Both the position numbers and the translations under genes were made by a program. Below are positions 55,845 through 64,000 of a stretch of DNA of 64,000 nt, piece by piece. The notes beneath the pieces were generated by a model, which saw nothing but the letters and a program-made list of their open reading frames with translations, did no database searches and was not told where the DNA came from. Origin of the DNA: Orobanche coerulescens. Its lineage: Eukaryota > Streptophyta > Magnoliopsida > Lamiales > Orobanchaceae. The first letter of the stretch is position 1. Each line of letters starts with the position of its first letter. The stretch is from assembly GCA_033398695.1 (NCBI GenBank), contig JAWKAU010000039.1, positions 1 through 64,000 of the forward strand, written 5' to 3'.

Positions 55845-57888
55845 ACATATCACGCTAAATGTTGAGTACAGTGAAGTCAGTAAGTTTCGTATAGCCGTTA
55901 GCGCACGCTATGAATATAGACTAGCGCGTGCTAATAACCATTTTCTATATATAGGACAACATCCTTTTTCATATTTTCAGATTTTTCACTTCCCACATCC
56001 GAATTCTTGGACTTAGAGAGTCACTCTCTTCATTTTAGACCCTTCATACCATCGTCCTAGCCCGAGTTGAGGATTGTAGATCATTAGAGATTGGTGTTCA
56101 AGCTCTCGGTGTTGGATTTCTTCAAAGTTCCTTCGTGTTCTTCGCTACTTTGAGGTAGGTGATTCTTCACCAATATTAGTAGTATTCTGAAGGATGTTTT
56201 GATCATGATTTGGGATGTTCTAGTCAGTTAAAATTCGTATGTAATCGAACATCATGTTGTTAGAAGGATATTTTCGATGCTTCGGTACTTCTTCATCGTA
56301 TAAACCGTTGAACCTTTTTAGTGTTTGGACTCCTAAGCATATTCATGTATCTTGTAACCGATATTGGCCAGTTCATGGAGATTATCAAGTTCTTAGGTCT
56401 TTAAATAAATTGAATCATACGTTTAGGATTTGGAATGGATTGAACTTGAGATATTTTCTTGAAGATCAAGATGAATTAAGATGTTGTGATGGTTATACGT
56501 ATCCTTGTACCTTGAAGTCGCTTAATCTGTAAAGATCTTTCACAAACCATATGAACATAGTATGCACGGAGATGACATGTTTTATCACTGAAGATTTCAT
56601 GAGTTTCATCACCATTAGATCAGTTTTCTGCCCCATAGTAAACTGCCATGCATAGGTAGCGCACGCTAAGATGTATATATTAACGTGTGCTATCGGGAAT
56701 GAGTAACGTACGCCACGTTTGGTACGTAACGTACGTTATATCATCAGGCGAGTCAGTCGGCTGATCAGAGAGGACTGCCGGTACATAAGCTAGCGTACGC
56801 TAGACTTTGTTGTTTACGTACGCTAACGGGTAGGCTTAGCGCACGTTACGTAGAGTACGTAGCGTACGCTAAGTAGTTCAGGCAAATTGCATTTTTAGAG
56901 CTTTCGGCCGTAGACCGGGTTGTTAGACATTCGTACGACATAAGATAAATTCTATATTATTTCTTTTGTTAAGGTTTGAGCTGGATACGCTGATCGAAGG
57001 AGACGGCCTTCGAGTGTGTTGAGATCGTTGGAGTGATTTGTTCTTGCCATATTTGAGGCAAGTATCGTATTTTAAGTTTATTGATATTGTATTGTTGATC
57101 GTGTGTATGATTTATTCGTGTTGTTGAACATGAGATTATATTCTTTGAGTTGGCATGATATTTACGTCGATGAACGTGTTTATTTGCATATTTGTATGCA
57201 TAATGGTATTGTTTGTGTTGTAAATGATCCGAGGGGATCATGAGGATCTATGCTGAGGGCGCTGGATTGAATGTCCACCATGCGTTGGTCCGACGGGATC
57301 ATCATGGGGATCTATGCTGAGGGCGCTGGATCGTTGGACGGGTTTTCCACCATGCGTTGGTCAGACGGAATCATCATGGGGATCTATACCAAGGGCGCTG
57401 GATCGTTGGATTACCCTGTATTGTGTTGATGGAATCATGAGGATTCACATCATTGGTTTCCGATGACGGAAGTATGTTTTGTATGTTTTATAATGCATTG
57501 ATGAAACTTGTATTGTGATACTTGTACTAGCATCGTTTTGCTAACCCCTTCGGGGGTGGACATTGTTTTGATGTTCAGGTAGCCGAGGATCGGGGAGGCA
57601 ACCACAGTACCGACATGACGATGAGATGGCTCAGTGATGTGGGTGATGTTTATTGTTATGGTGATTTGTCTTCTTGGTTCACTTTAGTACTCGAGTACGT
57701 GTGTTTTAATAATGTCATTTTCGATATGGTTGTATAAATTAACTCCCTGGATCAGTTGAATCGGTTCTGTATTTTGAATTTCAGTGGTACTGTTGAATTA
57801 TGTTTACATTTCTTTTAATTAGCCTTGTAAATCCTTACTTAAAGGGTTTACGGCGCTGTAATTATTCCGAATATCTCGGGGTGTTACA
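55845..57888 (+). repeat. Truncated Gyp3-family LTR (opposite orientation to Gyp3)
   Basis: From about ACGCTAAATGTTGAGTAC to TCTCGGGGTGTTACA, this matches the Gyp3 LTR read on its coding strand and lacks about its first 370 bp. It retains the last promoter motifs (TAGCGCACGCTA near 55895, TAGCGCGTGCTA at 55922-55933), the TATA box (55946-55953), the second motif cluster (about 56655-56875) and the three-copy repeat (about 57230-57410). No PBS or gag follows, so it is an isolated LTR fragment. Confidence 0.9.
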
Positions 57889-58284
57889 TTAAATGGGGGA
57901 AATACTTTTGTATTTCAGGTACAGGTCATGGAGGCGAATGAGCATGCGGGCCGTACGAGGATGATGGGAAAGAGTGATTCTGTACAGTGGTCGTCAGTTT
58001 GGTGTCATGTCTTTTAAATTTATTTATCATGTCATTTGCTTAAGTACTCGAGTACTTCCTTATTGGATTTATTATCGTCGTGTACCCATTTTGGGGAAGA
58101 TTTGATATTGAATGATATTGTTGAGTTAAGTCTTTAGTTTTGAATGTCTTGAATTATGGAATCGTGTGTATGTTGATGATGTTTGTCTTTTGTCGAGTTT
58201 CGGGTTGGTACGTTAGCCTGGTGGATTCCAAAGTGTGGGGTCCACGGTGCTGTAATATGCCCTGAACGTCTTGGGGGTGTTACA
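57889..58284 (+). repeat. 3' end of another gypsy LTR
   Basis: Ends with GCCTGGTGGATTCC, GGGGTCCACGGTGCTGTAAT and TTGGGGGTGTTACA, the same terminal module as Gyp4 and the Gyp2 LTR. The upstream part resembles nothing else here. No PBS follows; Cop3 coding sequence begins directly after it. Confidence 0.75.
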
Positions 58285-58896
58285 GGAGGCATTCCAGTGG
58301 ATCCAACCCACTATAGAGGACTAATTGGATCACTTTTATACCTCACTGCAAGCAGACCTGACATTTCATATGCAGTAAGAGTGTGTGCAAGATTTCAATA
58401 CAAACTAAAACAGTCCCATCAGCTCAGGATATTCTGATGCTGACTTTGCAGGATGTCAAATCAACAGGAAAAGCACTAGTGGACCGTGTCAATTCCTTGG
58501 AACAAGACTAATATCTTGGTTCAGTAAGAAGCAAGTGTCAAACTCAATATCCACAACTGAGTCAGAATAGATAGCTGCAGGTAGCTGTTTTGCTCAAATT
58601 CTCTGGATCAGACAATAGCTAAGGGACTACAACATCTTCCAAATGAAGTCCCAATATCGTGTGACAACAATAGTACAATTTCTATAACAAACAATCCGGT
58701 CCTACACTCGAGAACAAAACACATAGATGTCAAGCACCATTTCATCAGAGACCATGTGCTTAACAAAAGAGTAAGGGTGGAAAGAGCCAGCACAGAGTAC
58801 CAAATAGCTGATATATTCACAACGGCCCTACCAGAAGAAAGGTTTCTCGAACTAAGCGGGTATCTTAGAGTCCTGGACTGGGAATCAAATGCCTAG
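58285..58896 (+). pseudogene. Cop3 RT end and RNase H
   Basis: Begins in the RT-connection block GIPVDPTHYRGLIGSLLYLT, followed by SRPDISYAV (about 58285-58380). RNase H follows: a DADFAGC block (about 58438-58455), the STTESE motif (about 58550-58567) and a decayed C-terminus ending LRVLDWESNA with TAG at 58894-58896. Several frameshifts and stops (for example after QSHQ near 58410 and at about 58568) break the frame. It completes the old copia element whose gag lies at 50219-51677; the intervening pol is lost. Confidence 0.88.
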
Positions 58897-58986
58897 CTGA
58901 ATCTGAAGATGAAGAAAACTCAGCCATGATCGAAAAGTTAGCTGAATAAGACTCAGCCATTTGGAATTTAAAGTTTTGCCATCTTC

Positions 58987-59083
58987 AAAATAGGGGGAAC
59001 TTGTTATGAATACTTTTTCGAGATTTTGATGATGTCACCCCTGTATTCAAAAGCTTATTTCAAATGTATGCTTAAGTACTTGG
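58987..59083 (+). repeat. Cop3 polypurine tract and start of 3' LTR
   Basis: AAAATAGGGGGAACT (58987-59001) precedes TGTTATGAATAC at 59002, as expected for a copia 3' LTR. After 82 bp the LTR is interrupted by the Gyp5 LTR at 59084. Confidence 0.75.
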
Positions 59084-59832
59084 TGTAACACCCCCAAAAC
59101 CGTATGAGAATATTACACGCCGTAGACCCTTTCCACAAGGATTTACCAGGTTAAACATCTATAAACAACCAAATGCTCGCCCGGCCAGGGTCAAACAATA
59201 TAATAATACAGACCGTTAAGGTCACTTACACATGAATACACGGACCGATGAGGTCACACAACTCCATCAACAGAACTGACTAAAGCAACATTACCCACAC
59301 AGGGGTCGAAACACAATACAGCGGAAGACTGGAATCAACTTCTAACAATACAACACATATCAAAACAACTCTCGACTCTTGATTAGTATCGTAGCTCGTC
59401 ATCCAGTTGTGCCGATCCTGTGACTGCTCCCCCGAACCAGCATGTACCTGGACGCAAAACAGACATCCACCCCCCGATTACTCGGGGGTTAGTAAAACTC
59501 CACTGTTTTACTAGTGCAAGTATAATACGATACGGAATGCAACAAGTAAATAGCAACTACAAATTTAATACGGAAATCAATTATCAAAATGTTCCCGAGA
59601 AGTTTTAGAATTTCGAACTCAAGCAAGAGATATTTGAAAAGGAACACATCATCTCGGGGATTTTTAAAGCATAAATTCTTTTGGACCTCGAGTCCCAATT
59701 TACAAAACCTTTTCGTAAACATTAGGGCCTTGGCCCGATTCTCGTTTCAAAACACACTAGATAAGATATCATTATGAGTTCGAGACCCATATTTAAAATG
59801 TTACCCAAACAAGCACTATTACACGATCATTG

Positions 59833-60140
59833 TTCGTACACATCATGTACCGAACTCCGGAGGCCTCGACGGACCTTACCCGGACCACACACACTGTTCG
59901 TACACATCATGTACCGAACTCCGGAGGCCTCGACGGACCCTACCCGGCCACAAACATCGTTCGTACACATCATGTACCGAACTCCAGAGGCCTCGTCAGA
60001 CCCTACCTGGATCACACACCTTGTCCGTACACATCATGTACCGAACTCCAGAGGCCTCGTCAGACCCTACCTGGATCACACACCTTGTTCGTACACATCA
60101 TGTACCGAACTCCAGAGGCCTCGTCAGACCCTACCTGGAA
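59833..60140. repeat. 64-bp tandem repeat, five units, in Gyp5 LTR
   Basis: Units containing CGTACACATCATGTACCGAA and GAGGCCTCG start at 59833, 59897, 59960, 60024 and 60088. The step is 63-64 bp. The GTACACATCATGTAC core is itself an imperfect palindrome. Confidence 0.93.
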
Positions 60141-61043
60141 CACACACACACATCAACACGACACAACTCAAAATCATCAAATGTCAAGCCATTCCACATT
60201 ACACCGAAATATACAATCAAGTATGTAACCAAAACAACACAAATATCATGATCATCACAACAACTCAACAATGACCAACCACGCCCGGCACAAACTTAGA
60301 TGATTTGCACATCCAACACAATTCCACGATGTTAACTAAGTGAAGGTATTATCCTTACCATCAATTGTTCGTAATAATCAATTCATACGAAGCATATACA
60401 CGAAAGTAAACCAATGCATCACAAACATAATACGACGTCCCTATTCACAAGATGCAATTCATATAGTAAAATACTTGCCTTAATAACCGCTACCGAATAC
60501 TCTGAAGAACACGGTTCGACCGGGAAGCTCGGACCCCGAAGAAGACAACGAACGGACGGGTTCCGACTCGAGTTCTTCACAAGAATTTCGTCCCTAAGTC
60601 ATATCAATGATAAATCAACAATCGTACGATGAATAATAATCGCACAACGCCCAAACCCCCCTCTAAGACCTTTTGTCGGACACCTTCAAGGCGTCGACTA
60701 AGAACTCAACCAAAACGACGAATCAATACAATCCAACCGTGGAATAACAAGGAAAATTATATAATACATCTAAATATTCATCAATCCATCATAATCCTAA
60801 GTTAAATCGGATTAAACGGACAATTCGAACAAAATCCCCAATTTTCCAAAACTAGATTTTTAGGAAATCTAACCTTGATTCGGTCGATCGGAGGATGTTA
60901 CGGGATGATTGATTGATGTTAGAAACTCAACAACTTCGTGGATTGGATGTATGACAACATGCCTCCATGCTCCACAAGTCCCCAACCGCGGAAGAGGAAG
61001 AAAGAAGTGAGAAAATGAGTGAAACCCGATCGCTCTGCCATAT

Positions 61044-61230
61044 TTATACCCCCGGACATGGCGCAAAGAAACGGCCTGCACTGGCCGGGTGTCTCGGCCG
61101 TGTCTCGGCAGCTGCTGGTCTGGCCGACCGGCGCAAGACACGGCATCGGGCGCCGCTTTCGTGGCCGTTTCGCATGGTCCGACCAGCCATGACTCGGTCG
61201 ATCCGACGGTCCGAAAATCCCAAACTCGGA
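61044..61230 (-). promoter_or_regulatory. Gyp5 LTR promoter candidate: GC-rich patch and TATA box
   Basis: On the coding (minus) strand, a patch rich in CGGCC/GGCCG motifs (about 61065-61225 in plus coordinates) precedes TATAAATA (61044-61051). The layout parallels the palindrome arrays of Gyp3, Gyp4 and Gyp6, but the motif differs. Confidence 0.5.
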
Positions 61231-61687
61231 CACGAACGTAAACCGAAAGCACGGTTACGAAGTACTCGTAAATACGAATCCGAACACTGAGAGAACACAT
61301 GATTCCAACCACCCGAAGGCTCGAAATTCGACAACGTAAAGTAATTACCCCAAACTTTGGGAAATTACGAAAATGGCCCAACGTCCAAAATCACGATACG
61401 TGATCGAATAACCAAACCAAAGCTCGCAACATGAAAAATAACATCAAATGAACTTACGAGAAACTCGAACCAACAGTTTCGGACGAGATTCGAAATAATC
61501 GAACTCAAGTGCGGAAAAGTCGCTAAAAAGCACGAAACTCAACAAAACGACACAGAAACGAATTCGGATGTCGAAAAGTGCAGAATTAAACATTCTCAGA
61601 ATGACGAAACGGTCGCAAGCGAGTCATCAAAACTGACTTCCGCCGAAAAAGAAAAATTACCGAAAATCGAAAATTGCGGATATTACA

Positions 61688-61723
61688 TACTACCCTCCTT
61701 AAAAGAAGTTTCGTCCCGAAACT
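61688..61723 (-). other. Gyp5 polypurine tract and hairpin
   Basis: The minus strand reads TTTTAAGGAGGGTAGTA just inside the LTR, preceded by the hairpin AGTTTCGTCCCGAAACT (61707-61723), identical to that of Gyp3. Confidence 0.85.
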
Positions 61724-62368
61724 TAAACCAAGTCGGGAGAAGCAATAACCCGCCAGGAAAACTCGACGAGATACATAAAAATCGAAAACTCGCGTCCAAC
61801 GGCGAAACGCTGCAAGAAACGCCAAAAGACATACGGCGTAAAAACACGCTCCACGACGACCAGCACAACGCCACCGACTATGATTCAAAACAATAACGAG
61901 CAATTAACGTCACATAAAATGCACACATTTAATCAAAGAAACGCACGCGACAACAAGCCGCACCCGACTAAAACGGCTATGCGAAAGAAACAAATAGAAT
62001 ATCACGATAGAAATCACTCCGATACTCATCAACAAGAAAATATCCGACGTCAAAACACAAACAATTCAAGATAACAGAAAATGAGAATACAGGATATTAC
62101 ATTCTATCATACAAAAAATAAGTTTCGTCCCGAAACTTAAACTAATGTTATCACAGTGATACGAAACAAAATATAACGACACATAATAAAATACCATGCT
62201 CATGACCCCGCGGTCCACTGACACGCCTCCGTAGGTTCAACAACTAAACGAGAACTTACACAAAACAAAATATCATTCAACAAGTTCCAAATGTAAAAGC
62301 GTCACAAAATACATCTCTACACGCGAAACAATCCGTGCAGCGAGTACCAAAAACACCATCAATAGACA
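61724..62368 (-). other. Gyp5 interior without pol; second LTR-edge-like module
   Basis: No protease, RT, RNase H or integrase motif is visible. At 62093-62137 the sequence again reads GGATATTACATTC and then AGTTTCGTCCCGAAACT (62121-62137), a second, diverged copy of the LTR edge plus hairpin. It may mark an internal duplication or a second, older insertion. Confidence 0.6.
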
Positions 62369-63408
62369 TCACTGGGCCCTCCGAAAGTAGGAATCCCTTA
62401 TCATCTCGGCAACAATCTCGCAGTACTGAACTCGATGCCCCTCGTGTCCACAATTATAACAAGTCACTGGCGGTTTCTTACAATGCGCGCGTTCATGGCC
62501 AAGAACGTTACAGTTGAAACACCTAGGAGCATTACTAGAACTCAAAGACACCGACTTGGGTCTTTTGGGTTCTCTAACTGACCGAGAAGGTCCCATACTC
62601 GGCTAATACGAGGGTTGAGGTGTGGGAATCCCAATTCCCTTACTTCTCGATGCGTCATCGAAAATCTTGTGCTTTTTCGCTACCGTCTGCACTCGGTAGA
62701 CATTATAGCCATCTCAAACGCCAAGGCTCGATCCTGATAGTCCTTCAAGGTTGTGCACATAAAAGGAGCCATACACTGCCGAATCTGAGGTTTCATACGC
62801 ATATCGAAATAACGAACCTTATCTGCCTCACTTTTCACCAGATCCCAAACATAACACAGTTGTCGATTATAATCGACTATCGCTGGGATATCGACATGTC
62901 TCGGCGTAGCCGAGAAAAACTCGACAATCCTACGCTCTTTAACGGGGCGGACAATACTCGCCTCCATGGCAATTTTGAATTCACCAAGTAGCGGTACGAT
63001 GACTAGGCGCTACGGCCTCCCACCGATCTGCAGCTTCCTGCCGAGGTGTATTGAGCAATGGGCACTCTTCTCTCATCGGGGCAAGATACAACATCAAATG
63101 TTCTGTCCAACTGGAAGAGCCAATTCTCCCAGCCTAACGAGTCCGAAGAACCTACAAAACGGGGCGGGTGCACTCTCATCACATCTCGTAACCACTTACT
63201 AGCTCCGTTATCTTCATCAGAATCCGTCTCGGTGTACGGCCCGATTCATATGCGCCAACCGGTCACCACCGACGAAGGATGGTGGCGGCGCCAATATCAA
63301 CATTACCTCTGGATGATTGCTGCTGATCACGACCACGACTACGACCACGTCCTCGGCCACGGCCTCTCGGCATACTGGATGGACGACCAATAAGAATAAC
63401 ACATCCAA
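62369..63408 (-). pseudogene. Gyp5 gag (decayed)
   Basis: Reading leftwards on the minus strand: an Arg-Gly-rich N-terminus (about 63320-63370), the first half of a gypsy capsid domain (about 63030-63200) and its second half, open from 62967 (VRYFDMRMKPQIRQCMAPF near 62770-62830). Two zinc knuckles follow, CFNCNVLGHERAHC and CYNCGHEGHRVQYC (about 62425-62525). Stops and frameshifts separate these parts (for example near 63000 and 62680). The order and the double knuckle match the Gyp4 gag, but here the capsid core is present. No pol follows before the LTR edge. Confidence 0.85.
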
Positions 63409-64000
63409 ACAAACATCACAACGTCAAGATAGGACAATAAATAGCAACACGTTAAAACATCAACTCCAAGTCATCACACAGGTGCACGAACTAACACTGT
63501 AATTTTAGAACTTCATTCAAAAATAATCCACACAGTCACATCAACAGAGATGTTTGGATTTTACCAAATCAAACACGGTCAAAACCACACACGTATCGCA
63601 GGGATCAAACACTAACAACAAAAATAAAATGTTTCCGGGTATTATTCAAATGATAAAATTTTAAAATTCTCAAGTTTGAAAAAAAAAATTGGTGAAATGA
63701 AATTTTTGAAAACACTTATAATACCTCGGTCGTTTAATCAAAACTATGTATCTCATTATCAAAACTGTTTTGATTGAAGCTATTTGCAAAACAACACGTT
63801 GAGGCTTCAATCTTTTCGCTAGACGATATCGTCAAAATGACCTTATCAATATATCATTATCTTTACTAGTGTTATACGGGGTAACAACATGTTACCACGC
63901 CATCCATCACTAATATATCAACAGAGATTAAATAATCAAGGGGCACGGGTACAACTGTAATAACAAATTTCTACCGAGTCAGTCAAAAGTTTACGGCCGT
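63409..64000 (-). other. Gyp5 leader, running off the window
   Basis: AT-rich non-coding sequence upstream of the gag start on the minus strand. No PBS or 5' LTR edge is visible before the window ends. Nothing else is recognised. Confidence 0.55.

Larger units (their letters stand above)
59084..61687 (-). repeat. Gyp5 3' LTR
   Basis: On the plus strand it runs from TGTAACACCCCCAAAACCG to GCGGATATTACA, 2604 bp. It has a five-unit 64-bp repeat, a TATA box (TATAAATA on the minus strand, about 61044-61051) and a GC-rich upstream patch. Open frames on both strands at 59774-60274 and 60869-61381 arise from the repeat and the GC-rich patch and show no domain. Confidence 0.87.

Noticed and set aside
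54975..58284. The whole block considered as a single DNA transposon with TGTAACACCCCC terminal inverted repeats
   Set aside because: No transposase and no target duplication; its ends are the ordinary outer ends of two different LTR fragments in opposite orientation.
59774..60274. Plus-strand frame of 166 codons with repeated VHIMYRTPEAS/VRTHHVPNS peptides
   Set aside because: It is the 64-bp LTR repeat read through successive frames; the unit is not a multiple of three, so the peptide changes frame each copy.
60869..61381. Minus-strand frame of 170 codons in GC-rich sequence
   Set aside because: It overlaps open frames in other phases on both strands, as expected in GC-rich DNA, and lies within the Gyp5 LTR promoter region.

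Overview
The window looks like heterochromatic nuclear DNA of a flowering plant. It is AT-rich, holds no recognisable host gene, and is filled by a satellite array and nested LTR retrotransposons whose primer-binding sites match plant initiator-methionine tRNA (TGGTATCAGAGC or TGGTATCGGAGC). I cannot name the species. Element names (Gyp1-6 for Ty3/gypsy, Cop1-3 for Ty1/copia) are mine. All identities were judged by eye; no alignment was run.

Layout. 1-2248 and 11605-14513 are one satellite array (about 167-bp monomer), split by Gyp1 (2249-11599, + strand). Gyp1 is a nearly intact chromodomain-type gypsy element: 5-bp target duplication ACTAC, PBS, polypurine tract, and a gag-pol frame broken by one TGA. 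14514-28640 is a rearranged nest. Copia element Cop1 inserted into the integrase gene of an old gypsy element (Gyp2). Its 5' LTR, leader and flank were later inverted, so its LTRs now face each other in opposite orientation while still carrying the same target duplication. The inverted block also carries a fragment of a Cop2-type LTR and the 3' end of a further gypsy element (Gyp6). 28641-38322 is Gyp3 (minus strand), a complete gypsy element with duplication AATAA, inserted into the RNase H region of Gyp2, whose RT resumes at 38328-39490.

39491-59083 is an old copia element (Cop3) in pieces. Its 5' LTR is split by Gyp4 (40730-49866, duplication ACCCC), a non-autonomous gypsy element with near-identical LTRs, a gag lacking the capsid core, scrambled RT and no RNase H or integrase. 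Its gag runs into a truncated copia element (Cop2, 51678-54974) and a block of three LTR fragments (54975-58284) before Cop3 RNase H and 3' LTR resume. 59084-64000 is the 3' part of Gyp5 (minus strand), an element with a decayed gag and no visible pol, running off the window.

Most notable signals. (1) Arrays of 12-bp near-palindromes (TAGCGNNCGCTA, or CGTACG-type) end 11-15 bp upstream of a TATA box in the LTRs of three gypsy families. (2) A target duplication and a continuous reading frame prove an inversion after insertion. (3) Paired frameshifts in Gyp3 gag cancel each other but scramble one zinc knuckle. (4) Gyp4 is a chimeric non-autonomous element that looks recently mobile. (5) A short hairpin between the pol stop codon and the polypurine tract recurs in several gypsy families.
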